Below are positions 39,541 to 52,603 of a stretch of DNA of 64,000 nt, piece after piece. The notes beneath the pieces are model-generated. The model was not told where the DNA came from, searched no databases, and saw nothing but the letters and a program-made list of their open reading frames with translations. Positions within the stretch are counted from its first letter, which is position 1; each line of letters begins with the position of its first letter. Source of the stretch: Urophycis tenuis. Its lineage: Eukaryota; Chordata; Actinopteri; Gadiformes; Phycidae. The stretch spans positions 6,903,484-6,967,483 of the forward strand of contig JAXIVH010000008.1 of NCBI GenBank assembly GCA_036785325.1, read 5' to 3'. Position numbers and translations under genes: made by a program.

Positions 39541-39998
39541 GCTGCATCTCCGCACACTTCAAATAACCACTCGTCTAGCTAGCGTTTGAAAAATGACACA
39601 ACAGAATTCACAAAAGGTTGCATATCTGCCGCTCAGACTTTCAAACGTGCTGCTCCGCTCCGCTGAGCCCTTCAGTCAGGGAGTACGTGCTCCATCAGAC
39701 TCCGGCGCCGCACTCTGATGAACTTTCCACGGGGGGCGATTGCTTTCCGCTTGGGCGCGCATGCATCCCCGGGAAGCCCGTCAGAGAGGGTGACACGCGT
39801 GATGGGAGCTGTGCTCGGCTTGCCACTCTTACCGCTGTTCTCAATCTGCTCACATCCCAACTGAGACTGTTAAAAACCTGTGGGGGGAATCTAGCCCGAA
39901 AAAAACCAAAACCCAAAAAAAAAAAAAACAGTTTCTGTGTACACAAAACGGAGACGGTTTTTTCAACTCTCTGCGTGTTGTTCTTGCCTGAGTCTGTC

Positions 39999-40048
<50 letters not shown>

Positions 40049-41755
40049 CGCGGCTTTTTGCCTGGGAATGTGGACCATCCCAATAGTGCGAGCGGTGCTA
40101 TTCAGCCCTGGACATCAGAGCTGTGGTGTCGCCGGGCGGACAATACGCAGGGAGGGAGGGGGGGGGTGGGGGGTAGATCTGCACGCTGCAAACTGGGTCT
40201 TTGTGCTCGGACCGCCCTGTGATACGAGCCCTGTGAGCAAGATGAATGAATGCATTTTACCTAAGCGCCTTCGAAGCCTGTACTTACAGAGGTTCTTAAA
40301 ATACTATTCACGTTGGTGAGTGTGTGTGTGTGTGTGTCTTTGTGCCTTACTGTGAGCGAGAGAAAGGGAACAACAGAGAGAGACAGAGAGAGGGAGATAC
40401 ACTGAAAAAAAAAAAACTTTTTTTTTCAAAGGGATTCAAAAACAGCGAATCGAAAAATGTTGACGGTTAGAAATGTAGCCCGCGTGTCTAGATCTGGCTT
40501 TAATTATATAATGCCATTATATAATTATATAAATACATACAGTATGTTGTTTCTACATTACTTCTGCCTACCAGTTAAAAAAAATACACAGACTTTTTCA
40601 ACACCTCGACAACACCTTGATACATTTTCCATGAAGACTAACACAGACATTTTGTTTGCCAACACTTTCTCTGACCCAACCAGATCTGTCTGGTGAATTG
40701 GGCTTTTACTCTCCCTTCAAAGTGGATTAGTTGGTTAACAAGGTTACGTTGCCATTAGTATGATAAGTGCAGTTGGAGCCTGATACAGTATATACAACAA
40801 ATGATACATTTGGAACAAACGCAGTGTACCTCCAGTCTCCTCTCCTGTGCTATGGAAGCTATGGAATGTGGAAGTGGATTAGTGTGAATCAAACGAGATT
40901 TGTATGCATGGGGGTCAACCATGAGCTATGATATGACGATCAGACCATAATAGTCCTTCAGTGAGCACGCTTTTTACGGGAAAATCACACTGGACCCACA
41001 ACTTCTTTACAGAACTAGTTATTGGGAAGATTACTGTCAAATGGCTAAATATTGAAAGCTCTGTGAGTGGCCTGAATGGCTCAGTAAAGTCCAGCGCAAT
41101 CCATTAACCATCCATTCTATTATGCACTCATGATCCATTCAGGGTCCGACTTGTAGTAAGGCATGGTGGACAGGGAATTCAATCCATCATATTTACTGGC
41201 CGTATAAATATAAACGATCCAACGGCACACACTGCGAGAAGCAGCAGCAAGCGTTCACGATGCATTTCTTTTGCGTCCTACATATTTCATGGAGTCAGAG
41301 CAACTCCATAAGCTGTGATGCAAAAAAAAAAAAATGACGGCTGCGTTTATGGCTGTGAACTGTACTTCTCATTGGTCTATTGTGCGATATAGGACGCATA
41401 CAGTATACACTGACACTAAGCTATCTGCGGCTGGAGATAGCCTAGCCCATCGTGGCCCTGACCTGACGGTGTGATCCCAGATCTTGACCGTCCAGTCGGA
41501 GCTGCAGGACATGAACACCTTGGGGTGGAAGTGGTTCCACTTGACCGCGTCCACCGCCATGTTGTGGGCCTGGTAGGTCTCCAGGAACTGGCTGGAGTAG
41601 GCCTTGGAGCACTGGAGGACACACGGGTTAGAGGAAGTAAGAAACACAATAATAATCACAAGCACACGCTTGATAGTGCTGTGTCAACCAAGAACACAGA
41701 GTTTGTGTGTGCGTGTGTGTGTGTGCGTGTGTGTGCGTGTGTGTGTGCGTGCATG

Positions 41756-41812
<57 letters not shown>

Positions 41813-42688
41813 GGCAGGGTGCTAAGGCACTGGGATCAATCACAAGCTCGTAAATAACAAGGACTGTATCTGAAAAAAAAAAAAGTGGATTTGGATAAAG
41901 CCGTCAAACGCCAAACGACTAAATAGTAAATGTCATTGTTTATTTTCTACGCCAGAAGTGAGCATGTGTAAGTGCGAGCTTCTTCTGTTCACTGCCAGGA
42001 AAATGTGTGACTGCGTTGACAAATCTATTAAAAACACGCTCCCAGATCCTAGCACCGGCTTATGGTCGATTCCGAGCTCCTAAACCCCCCCCCCAATACA
42101 AGGATCACCACTAGAAAGGAAAACCAAAGAGAATCGACCGACCGAACCTGGCTCAGCCATAACCTCCTCAGTGGGGGGTGGGGAGGGGGGTGGTGGGGGG
42201 GTGGTGGTGGGGGTACGGATGTGCCTCTTAACGGTTTAATCACCCGCCTCCTCCTCCTCCAGCCCTCCTCTCTGCCCTCCCGTGAAAATGGGCGCGCTCG
42301 ATGGCGGGCGGCAGGTGTTCGTTTGCGGAGACGAGGGAGAAAACCCCCCCCCCCCCCAAAAAAATCCGGATTTCGCTGGCATTTAGAGAAACTGCGGCGA
42401 CAGAGACACGGGGTGGCCGCAGATTTAGATTGAGGAGATAAATCTGCTGAGCTGTCCGAGGGGCAGATAGCTTCTCCTGCCTGCGGGGGGACAGGTGTGC
42501 GCTGCTTTCCCCCCCCCCCCCCCCCGGCCGCAGACAGACTGGGGGTATTAGCCCCGCCCTCCACGCCACCCCCCCCCCCCCCCCCCCCCCCCCCCCCACC
42601 CATCCCCCACTGCCGCTGCCAGCTGCTGCTCTTCCCGAAGATAACACAACAAAAAGCCGCGCGTACACACAGAGGCATTGATTGACTC

Positions 42689-42732
<44 letters not shown>

Positions 42733-42760
42733 TGTGTCTGTGTGTGTGTCTGTGTGTCTG

Positions 42761-42812
<52 letters not shown>

Positions 42813-42863
42813 TGTGTGTGTGTGTGTCTGTCTGTGTCTGTGTGTGTGTGTGTCTGTGTCTGT

Positions 42864-42903
<40 letters not shown>

Positions 42904-43602
42904 CTGTCTGTGTGTGTGTGTGTCTGTGTTTGTAAAAAAACGGTCGTGGCCTCGTCTGGACGACTAAGACGCGGCGTCCATCGTCTCTCCGGAGACGATG
43001 GTCCCATCCTTTGGAGGCGGCCCTGGGCAACTCAAACGGCTCTCATCCACAGGCTGAGGGGAAGCGAGTGATGGAAACTCACACCTGCCAACGGCGGGGA
43101 GATTGGAGCGCCTGGCAGGTAGACGGGTACGGGGCGACATGTTTAAACCCTTTATCTGACTGGTGGGTTCTGCTACTCTGGCAGGCGGAATGATAAGATT
43201 GTAAAAGTACATTTTGGGCCCCCGAGTGAAACCAGAGAAGGCTAAAAGAATATCGGGAGCCTGTCTGAATATGTATTCATGAGTGTCATGCACAAATATG
43301 AACCAAATCAAGGAGAACCGACGGCCAGGCATGCTCATGTAATGCAATATGTAATATTAATTTGTGCATGAAACGGCACAGTCATTACAAATGTATATCA
43401 GTGTTTAGCCATGCCGTTAATGCACAGCTGAATTCACAATTTTCAAGCGACTGTAGCTATAATGACCCATGGTAAAAGATTAATTTGTCTCCATTGAGAA
43501 TAAAGAGAGCAGTGTGCGTGATCGAAGAGAGAGAGTGAGAGAGAGAGAGAGAGAGAGAGTGAGAGAGAGAGAGATATGGCTGATCTTGCACACCCGCAAG
43601 TG

Positions 43603-43635
<33 letters not shown>

Positions 43636-46600
43636 TCACTCAAAGCGGGGGGGGGGATTTGTGTACCCCCCCCGTGTGCAAGCCCAGCAAGACGACTTCT
43701 GCACTTCACTGCACACAAAATGAACTTCCATTTTTCAAAGACCATAGCGGGAAGACAGGGGAAAGTTTCTGCAATGATCCCGATCTCCTTTCGGGGCAGT
43801 GGGGGGAGACAACTTAGTTTGAAGCTAACCCTCCGATGGCTGAAGCAGCAACATTTTGAAAAAGAGTTTAGACAAAATGTGGACTCGACAGAACCGGTTC
43901 TAATGCCATTATTAAGTTGCTTGGGCATACTGGGACACCGGGAGCTATGGATTCTGGGAAATAACCGAGTTACTTTGGATAGTTGCTTCATCCTAACGGC
44001 CACGGCAGAATAGCAAGCAGGGCTTTAAAATTGTTACCAAGTATTGCGCTCTCGGTGGCGTTTAGATGCTTTTCTTTGCTAAAATGCCACTCCGAGCATC
44101 ACGGCACCTTATCGCTAAGCCGCCGCCGTGTCGCAGTGAAGCCTCCGGGCCACTCACCTTGTGGATTTTCCCCTCCTCAGTACCGACCAAGAAGAGGAAG
44201 TCAATCTTCTGATGGAAGTCGAAGGACGTGCCGCACGCTGCGAAACACATGTTGAACACATTGTTGAGCGGCAGACAGACTGGAACCGAGTGCTGCTCGG
44301 GGGGGCAATATCTGCACACAACACACGCGTCTTGGGGCTCCCGAGGCCGTACCGGGCTGCTGCTTGCCACACATGGGTGGGTGACATATGGCGAGCGAGC
44401 GGCACAACGGCTCAGCGACAGCAGTGAGACACGCGCCTCTCAAAACGTGGACGTCCGGTAGCTCAAAGCTTGGGACATTCAACATTCATTCCTCTGAGGC
44501 GCCTCCTTTCTGAGCCGGTGTCGATATAAGGTGGTTAGGTGTGAGTCACCAGCCCTCGCGTGATAAGATCATGTGTACCAGGGAAATTATCTGTGCTCAC
44601 CACAGCCGAGGTGCGTTCTTTTCCAATAATGGGACTGCCCTGGAGCGGTCCATTCCACTTATATCACAGTTGCCAACAACAATTAGATATTAGCTGCTTT
44701 CATCTATAGCGATATTGTTTTGTTTTTTTATCGCCTTAATCAGCTGAAATTAAAATATTCCTCCGCGGTGCAATGATCTTATTGTTGTTTTCAGCCATCT
44801 GGTCGATGGCTGATGATGTTGATTATATATATATGTAAGTAATGCCCGGGCCTTGCCATTGGCAGCAGAACCTCGATTATTTTTCCAAATTAGTTTAAAA
44901 AAAACAAATAAAGTTCAAAGCAAAGCAGCCAAGCTCGTCGTGTTGAGAAACCTCCAGCAGTGTACCAAAGCCCAGCGTTCCTCTTCCTCCTCTGTACTGC
45001 TCTGTCCTGCCAAGCCGTAGCGTATAGAGTGCCCGTGCAACAGATTAGTGCCAGTATCTGGGGGGAGCATCCTCATTGCTAATGCCACCATCCACTCCAC
45101 CGCCGACTGCCGCCTAATTGGCACGGATGGATCACGCTCCAGATTTTTAAGGGGGTCTCTCTGTGTTTTACGTCGTCCCACATTAGACCTACAACAACTG
45201 GCAAACACACGCAGAGATCACTCAGCGTTGTCCTGGCTTTGAGAATGTCTCCACGTGGACCACTTCCAAAGAAGTGACCCCAGACATGCGGGCGACGCTA
45301 CGGTGCACTCAGAAGACCTCCCCCTTGGAGTTAATAAGGAGACACGGCGGGGGCGGGGTGGGGCAAGCGAGGTGGGAAAAACTCACCGACACTGGGCGTC
45401 TCCACCACCTCCGGGCACTCGGGGAGTGCCCCCTCCAAGGACAGTTTGATGACATCGCTGAAGACCAGCTCGTTCTGCGGGCACGGACATATGGACACGT
45501 CTCACGCCACGCACACGCACTCACACACACACACACGCATGCATGCACGTGCACACACACACACACGCATGCACACACACATGCACGCACGCACACAGAC
45601 AAACACACACACGTCTCACGACACACACACACACGCGCGCGCGCGCACACGTCTCACGTCACGCACACACACGTGCACACACACACACGCAGGCAGGCAC
45701 GCACACACACGCACGCACACAGACACACACATAGGCACGCACGCACACACACGCACGCGCGCACACACACACATGCACGCACGCACACAGACAAACACAC
45801 ACACGTCTCACGACACACACACACACACGCGCGCGCGCGCACACGTCTCACGTCACGCACACACACGTGCACACACACACACGCACACAGACACAGACAT
45901 ACACATAGGCACGCACGCACACACAGACACACATGTTCTCTTGATGTGGCGATGAGGAACAAACAAAGGTGAGAGAGAGACAGGAAGTGAGAGCAGACGG
46001 AGACGCGTGCTCCGCCCGTACCTTGATCAGGGTCCATGACACCACTCGCCCGTCGGATGAAACGGAGTAGAAGTTGTGGTTGTTGTCCATGTCGTCGCTC
46101 TGCCAGCGTACCTGACAGGGAGCAACAAACAAATAAATAAACAAACAAACAAACAAAACACCAGGTTTCAATCAGGACCGACGGGTCAAAGAAAGAATGT
46201 CTGACTGTTGCTAAGAGATGAGGACATTTGTTCAGAGAACATAATTTATATAAAGCATAGCATGTTTATTGAAAGACAAGGTATGGCAGTGTATTAACTG
46301 TGAATATGTAGAATATTTGTCCTTTTTTTCTGTCTGTGTGTGTGTGTCAACCTTTATTCAATGTTTTCCCTTGTAATTCCCTTAGTAAATGTCAATGTTT
46401 TGTCTATCTAAGCATGCTGTACATCCGACAATTTTCTTTTTGAATGGGCACAGCATAAAGACATGAATACGATTGTGCAACACAGATGTAACAGAAGAAG
46501 GCTCCTGGGTAAGATTAGAGATAACACCAGATGATAGATCACCCGGTCATGGGCCGCCGTCAACACCCGAGGAAAAACCCCCATGCTTTGGCGTACCTGT

Positions 46601-46846
46601 GTTTTGTAAGGATGTTTAGGCTGGCGGTTTTTCGACAGCACACTGCATAAGATGTGACTATGAATGAATCATTCCGGGTGGTGGGTGGTATGTAAATCAG
46701 GTGAGAAATTACAGTGATGTGGGCAGCCTTAAACAACACCATCAATCTACTGCAATCTGGTTTACACACGCACGCACGCACACAGACGTGTGCACACACA
46801 CACGCACGCACACACACACACACACACACGCACGCACGCACGCACG

Positions 46847-46920
<74 letters not shown>

Positions 46921-47364
46921 CTGTACAGAGGCATTCCTATCCCCACACCTGCCAGACAGGGTCGGTGTGTTTCCCTGACTTGGCAGTGCTCCTGTACGCG
47001 GGCTGTGCCGCTCCGCCCTCCTCCTCCCCCTCCTCCTCCTCCTTCAGGTTGAAGACGGCCACGCAGCCGTCGTAGAAGCCCACCGCCACCAGGTGGGAGA
47101 GGCGCTCGTGGATGTGCAGGCACATGATGCCGCTGGCGGTGGGGTAGATGTACTCGGGGCAGGTGGAGTTCTTCAGCGTGTAGAGCAGCAGCATGCCCTG
47201 CCCCTGCTTACTGAAGTCGTCTGGTGGGAGAGAAGGAGGAGGAGGAGAAGAGAGGAGAAGGGTGACCGCAGCGACATAAGACAAGAAGATGACAGAGACC
47301 AGATATTATGATGATGATGATGATGATTATTGTTGTTGTTGTTGTTGTTATTCTTCTTCTTCTT

Positions 47365-47433
<69 letters not shown>

Positions 47434-50400
47434 GTTATTATTATGGGGTTACATGAAGGTCACAACTGTGTTGTGGGGAATTTTGAACATTTCCCCCCTT
47501 GAAAAAATGTCGGGTGATCCTGAATGTAACTCACACGATCCCATTCCCACTGCAAACAGGTCCTGGTAATTCTTGTTCCTGTGGACCACGAGCCTGCCAT
47601 TAATGTCCACGAATCCATTTGCTGACTTGTGCTAGTACGACGTAGAGTGGTGTGATAGTCGTGAGAGAACTGACCAGCAGAGGGCAGTAACCGACAGCCG
47701 TTTTGCTTTTTCATACTGGAACTTCCACAGAGGAAGAAGAGTTCCCTCCTGCTCTCTGAATTCGTCAGAGGCGTCCTCAAAGTACTTGAAGTCTGAAATG
47801 GGCATGACCGACAAAGATGAATTGCAACTACATGAAAGCCATGAGACAAACATAAAAGATCAAATATGTGCATTTTTATTATTGAATGATTGCAAACGAA
47901 TACCTTGTGCTATGTCATCAAATGTGTTTTGGTTGACCATCCGTTCAAAGATCTTGCCCACTTTGACCACTTTGTTGATGTCATCGCTCTATGGAGAGAA
48001 TTGTTTTTAAATCAATGTTAAAAATATTAATAACAAGTACATCATCAAATGCAAACCCATTCAGGGTGTATTCACTGTGGTGCCGCAGCAGATGAGCGTC
48101 AGCATCTTTACCATCTAAACCCAAACACATTCAGGTGGACTCACCATGAAGACGAGACGACACATTTACCTGAGTCTCTGTCATCATCTGCTTCTTCTTC
48201 GATTTGTCCTCTTCCTTTTTAACCGAAGAGCCTTTCTGTTTCTCCTTGTTCTTCTCTTGCTTCTGCAACTCCTCCATGTAAGCGTCGTATATCACCCACT
48301 GCCCCGTGGGTTGGAAGAGAATGATTCACTCCTTGTAACGCCTTCTTAACCTGACCTTCTCCTTACAGGTAGGACACCAAGGCATCACCTCTTACAATGC
48401 ATGGATGTCACATTTTCTTTACTGTTACCTGATTGGCCGTAGCGGAGAAGTTGCATCTCGGAGGCGGTTCGGTCTGGCAACTTCTCTCCTATTGGTGGTT
48501 GATAATAAAACACCTGTTGTTCAGATGTTTGCAGAGGAATGCTAACGCATTTATACAATGACTATTTAATCTCCACCTTAAGGGGCTGGACAGCCTTCTG
48601 GGGACACGGTAGTATGTGGTTATAGGGCATGCATTTGACTTTGAGCCAAAAGGTTCTGGGTTCAAATCCCAATGTCCAACCCTATCCCTAAACAGGACAC
48701 CCAAGCCCTGCTCGCTCATCACTGACATGTACCTCAAAAGACGACAGTGCTTATCTTACGAGCCACAGACGTATGAATAGAGACAGCTCACAGAGAGCCA
48801 TTGTCAAAATACATGTAAATATCATGCTTACGTTCAATTGCTGTTAGGTATATTTAAAGTTACAGAAAGGAAAACGTCAACAGATGGACAGTTATTTTTG
48901 AAAAAGAGCATATAGCTATAGAGGTCATTCTCCATGCCAAGATGAAAAGAACTGTATTCCTCACTGAGAATGTTCTGGGTACAAACCCCAGTGTCCAACC
49001 CTATCTCTGAACAGGATGTCAAAGCCCTGCCCGCTCATCACTGACATGTACCTCAAAGGACGACAGTGCTTATCTCATGACCTAACGTTCATTGGTAAAC
49101 ACGTGTCGTCACATCAGCTGTGTGTGGCGAGTGTGCGATGCTGTTGCTCACCCTCAGGGGGTTATTCAGGGTCTGCGACGCCCGCTCGCTGAAGTTGAAC
49201 TGGTTGGTGAGCTTCTGCTCCTTCTTGCCCGTCTTGGAGGCCACGCTGTCAGACCTGTCCTCCTCTCCTCCCTCCTCGGCTTCTCCTGCCTCCTCTGGAG
49301 GAGCGGCCTCCTCCTGTGTGAACACAGACGACGTGGACCGGCGGGGTTAAATCATCCTCCTCGCACGGTGCACTGACATTTAAGTGTGTTCACAAAGTTG
49401 TGGTTCAAAACTCACAGTTATGGGAGTCTCTGGTATTTCCTCGTCCGGTTCCTCTTCTTCTTCAGCCTCAGCTGCAGGTTTCTCTGGGAAACAATGTAAC
49501 ATGTCCTTTGATTTAAAACTTAAATATTGAAGACGTGTCGTTTAGTTGTATGTATACTTGGTATATTTCAAGACTGTATGTGCCTTGGCAAAAGGACAAT
49601 AGTGCCACTTTGTGGCTGGAATTGTGTACTACACCACGAGACAAAAACAAACAGTATAATCTCTGGTGTTGGTAAATGCTGTCAGAGCAGAAACCCAAAC
49701 TGAATTGCTACATGTAGCGAAGACAATATAACAGAATAGAAAACAACATGATATTTATAATATAAATTAAACAATTATGATTTTCCAATTTTGTTTGTAT
49801 AATTCCTTCTCAATAAGGCTTAGGTGGACAGCGATGGCTAAATGAATGCGACCGGTCCCTGTATTCACCCTCAGTATGGCCCTGTCTGGCCTGCTGTCTG
49901 CGGGCCTCGTCAGAATCAACGTGGAGCAGGTTGCCCTCCAGGACGAAGTGAACGGCCATCTGATCAACTCCACTGATGGGCTTGTAGGAGCGCTCCTACA
50001 GAAGCACCGCAAGCCACAGACACATGAATAGAGAGAGAGAGCTCACAGAGAGCCATTGTCATGTAAATATCATGCTCACGTTCAACTGCTGTTTATTTAG
50101 AGTTACAGAAAGGAAAACGTCAACAGATGGACAGTTGTTTTCGATAAAGGGCATATAGCAATATAGGTCATTCTCCATGCCAATATTATTCCTCACTGAG
50201 AATGTAAGGAACAGTAAATGTAATCAAGGAACAGTAAAAGTAATCAATTTGTAACATCTATTGTTTAGATACTATGACTGTGATTCACATCATATTTCAT
50301 TCCTTGCATCCCTATGAATATTGAAGCCTATGGAGCCTCAGAGGTTGTTACCTTGAAGCTGTAGCGCACAATATTTTGAGGCGCATGCGGGTTATTTGCA

Positions 50401-50798
50401 GTCAAAATCTTAGTGAATTCCTCCTTCAGCTCCTGTTGTGACCATGTTGGACCCACGGGGGACATTAAGAGGGAAGAATAAGACAAAGTGAAAGGAATTT
50501 GGGAATCAAAATAAAGTAGCCATGTCATACAAACATTAACAACCTGTAAACAAGCAGCATTTTATTCAAATTTATTTAATGTTTACTATGTTGTTGACCT
50601 GCCTGTGGACTACAGATGTGAATTAGCCTCTTGCCTGACTCTGACATATTGACATTTTTATATTTAAGTGTGGAGAAAAATGTGTACTGATGTGTCCCTG
50701 CAAATAAATATTTAACAAAATGAAATGAATGAATGTTCACTTGCAATGAATAGCCTAACCCTAACCCTAAAACCAAAAAATAGAACTAATAATTCTAA

Positions 50799-50848
<50 letters not shown>

Positions 50849-51147
50849 TAATGATGGTGATGATGATGACCATGCTCCTATTTGTTGTACGTCTTGGCAC
50901 TTTAATCGCTTTTTGTAACTTGGCACTTGGCACAGTCACAGATGTTGTATACTAGAAATGGTTAACCTAGCAATTGAAATGCTTGAAACTTGTTCGTGAC
51001 TTTCTTGCTGTATTAGCAGCAATGAAATGTTTCACCTTCTTATGACAAATGTACTCTTTGTAAGTCGCTTTGGATAAAAGCGTCTGCTAAATGCCCTAAA
51101 TGTAAATGTAAATGATGACGACGATGAAGATGATGATGATGATGATG

Positions 51148-51230
<83 letters not shown>

Positions 51231-51778
51231 CACTTTCAACACATTAAAGTGGCTTTCCTTGTTTGTGCAGCTGTATGAAACTCGCCCTGGGACCTCAACT
51301 TGTCCTCACCTCCTCAGTGAGCTCCAGCTGGTCTGGGGGCTTAATCAAAGCCTTTCCTTGGGCCCACTCGTCCCACCCATCCCCCTGGTCCACCCCGTCC
51401 TCTTCATCCTGCCAAACGAAGAGCAGTTTCATAGATGAGTGAGGGGACATTGTTTTTCCAGTCAGTTGGTGTTAGCAGTCTGCTGGTCAACTAGTAGTCG
51501 GTCAGTTGTGACCTACTGGGTCACTCTGCTGTGGCAGTAGGTCACTCTGCTGTGACCTACCTTTTTCTTACTGGCGGGTTTGGTAACCTTTTGGCCTGCA
51601 CCTGCAGGCTTTTGCAATTGGACATTTGGCCCCTGAAAAAAACAAAACAACAATATATAGGGAGAGATATTTTCTCTCTGTCGGTTGACATTTTGGCTCC
51701 GTCAGGAGCTGTTAGTCACGTTTGATTTCGCTGAACCTAACTTACCTTCTTGGACTTTACAGTTGTTGGCACGGGCAT
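39249..51778 (-). CDS. dnai1: Axonemal dynein intermediate chain 1 (3' end missing)
   Basis: Eighteen minus-strand exons: 51746-51778, 51561-51632, 51310-51408, 50352-50432, 49869-49995, 49416-49483, 49152-49313, 48429-48488, 48170-48298, 47904-47988, 47675-47792, 47535-47578, 46949-47220, 46022-46111, 45387-45474, 44158-44237, 41463-41611, 39249-39348. They sum to 619 in-frame codons; human DNAI1 has about 699. Family hallmarks: LKEEFTKILTANNPHAPQN, LTNQFNFSERASQT, GTLLPLWKFQYEKAKRLSV, then the WD40 propeller (SVSSDGRVVSWTL, VGTEEGKI, FMSCSSDWTVKIWDH, GDVAWSPYSSTVFAAVTTDGK). DNAI1 is a core subunit of the outer dynein arm, needed for ciliary and flagellar beating; human loss causes primary ciliary dyskinesia. 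The last ~90 residues are not found and probably fall in the gap at 36956. The start MPVPTTVKSKK differs from mammals but the exon joins in frame. Acidic runs (EEEEGEEEGG in exon 46949-47220) look fish-specific. Confidence 0.94.
42690..42932. repeat. (TG)n/(TC TG)n compound microsatellite
   Basis: A long TG tract with regular TCTG interruptions, in the dnai1 intron between exons 44158-44237 and 41463-41611. It is preceded by a 30-base poly-C run at about 42570-42598. Confidence 0.95.
45494..45935. repeat. Duplicated CA/CG-rich minisatellite
   Basis: CA and GCAC runs with embedded ACGTCTCACG motifs and (CG)n blocks at about 45634-45645 and 45830-45840. A block of about 95 bases recurs with a spacing near 192 bases (ACGTCTCACGACAC at about 45611 and 45803). 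It lies directly upstream, in transcript sense, of dnai1 exon 45387-45474. Confidence 0.85.
46768..46920. repeat. (CA)n microsatellite
   Basis: CA run with GCAC interruptions, starting about 30 bases past the donor of dnai1 exon 46949-47220. Confidence 0.95.
47310..47445. repeat. Mosaic trinucleotide repeat
   Basis: Successive blocks of (ATG)n, (TTG)n, (TTC)n, (ATC)n and (ATT)n in a 314-base dnai1 intron, between exons 47535-47578 and 46949-47220. Confidence 0.9.
48601..48762 (+). mobile_element. SINE copy in dnai1 intron
   Basis: tRNA-like head (GTAGTATGTGGTTATAGGGC), B box (GGTTCTGGGTTCAAATCCC) and body (CAAGCCCTGCTCGCTCATCA), ending near CGACAGTGCTTATC. The second copy at 48962-49085 has lost its head. 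Confidence 0.7.
48757..48976. repeat. Duplicated intron segment, copy 1
   Basis: Shares with 50003-50208 the ordered blocks AGCTCACAGAGAGCCATTGT, GTAAATATCATGC, ACAGAAAGGAAAACGTCAAC, AGATGGACAGTT and GGTCATTCTCCATGCCAA, through CCTCACTGAGAATGT. Same orientation. Confidence 0.85.
48962..49085 (+). mobile_element. Truncated SINE copy in dnai1 intron
   Basis: Begins at the B box (TGTTCTGGGTACAAACCCC) and continues through CTGCCCGCTCATCACTGACA to CGACAGTGCTTATCTC, parallel to 48601-48762. Confidence 0.7.
50003..50208. repeat. Duplicated intron segment, copy 2
   Basis: Direct repeat of 48757-48976 with a few substitutions and small deletions. It begins only about 8 bases from the acceptor of dnai1 exon 49869-49995. 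Confidence 0.85.
50888..51113 (+). mobile_element. Dispersed repeat, copy B (SINE-like 3' module)
   Basis: Second copy of the 25138-25378 element, ending in GTAAGTCGCTTTGGATAAAA, GCGTCTGCTAAATG and a TAAATG-type tail. It is followed by trinucleotide runs. Confidence 0.8.
51148..51230. repeat. (ATA)n microsatellite
   Basis: About 27 ATA units following a GATGAT run, close to the donor side of dnai1 exon 51310-51408. A similar run is at 50800-50845. Confidence 0.95.
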
Positions 51779-51905
51779 GGCGTTAAAAATGTATAGCCAC
51801 TATTCCCCGTTCATAAAAATATTGTAAAGAAAAAAAGTTTGAGTGGGTTCACTTCAAACGTACTGGCAGTCTAATGAGCTGTTCTCCAGCGCAGTGTGTA
51901 CGTCC

Positions 51906-51919
51906 GTTACCATGTCGAC
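51906..51919 (-). promoter_or_regulatory. Candidate X-box (RFX site) of dnai1
   Basis: The minus strand reads GTCGACATGGTAAC, matching the X-box consensus GTNRCC-N2-RGYAAC at all but one defined position. It is about 130 bases upstream of the dnai1 start codon, the usual position for RFX sites that drive ciliary genes. Confidence 0.45.
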
Positions 51920-52603
51920 TCGTCTCATGACCGACCGCCTGGGGCGGGATGCTCCAAATGAGCGTTATTGGCGAGAGGGAGGGCGGGACTTCCAGTCCCA
52001 TGGGTTAACGGCTGTGGTTTAGGCCGAGAACGGAGAAAGGAAGAGTTATGATAGAGTGATAATCCTCTTCGTTAAAAAATGTGTCATGTATTGGTTTGTA
52101 AAAATGTTCGTCAGAGCTCCATATCTATTCTCATTGGCGTTGTTGTTCTTGTTATTCTTGTCATGTCCCTCCGGGCTGTTAACTGGCGTAAACAATTCAC
52201 AGATAGTAAAATACCGGAAACTGAATTGCGGTGGACCGGGTTAACGCTAACAATACAGGATCCTCTCTCATACTAACTAAACATGACGCAGTACCACTAT
52301 GCAGTGGCACCCGTTTTTAGTATTTCTTCTATATTGTAGTACTTATATGTCGTGTCATGAAGGAATCCGTTATTTATTTCGCGTTGTTTGTATACACCAC
52401 TATCTAATACATGGAAATTATTATCTAAACATATGTAGTGCAACAATGGCTGTGGATGTACACACAATAATAACAGCATCGAAGGACTGTGTTATTTCAC
52501 ACTCAATCCAAATGCTTAAGCCTGCATTTACTTCCCTCATTCTGCTCGTTGTTGTCTTTCCACTGTATTGCTGTTATTCTAGCGTTAGAACGAGACCTCC
52601 TCT

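Noticed and set aside
42049..42690. 200-codon GC-rich frames near poly-C/poly-G runs
   Set aside because: Composition driven and inside a dnai1 intron; no conserved motif on either strand.
43576..44013. 145-codon plus-strand frame in a dnai1 intron
   Set aside because: Starts in a CA repeat, shows no recognisable domain and no splice support.
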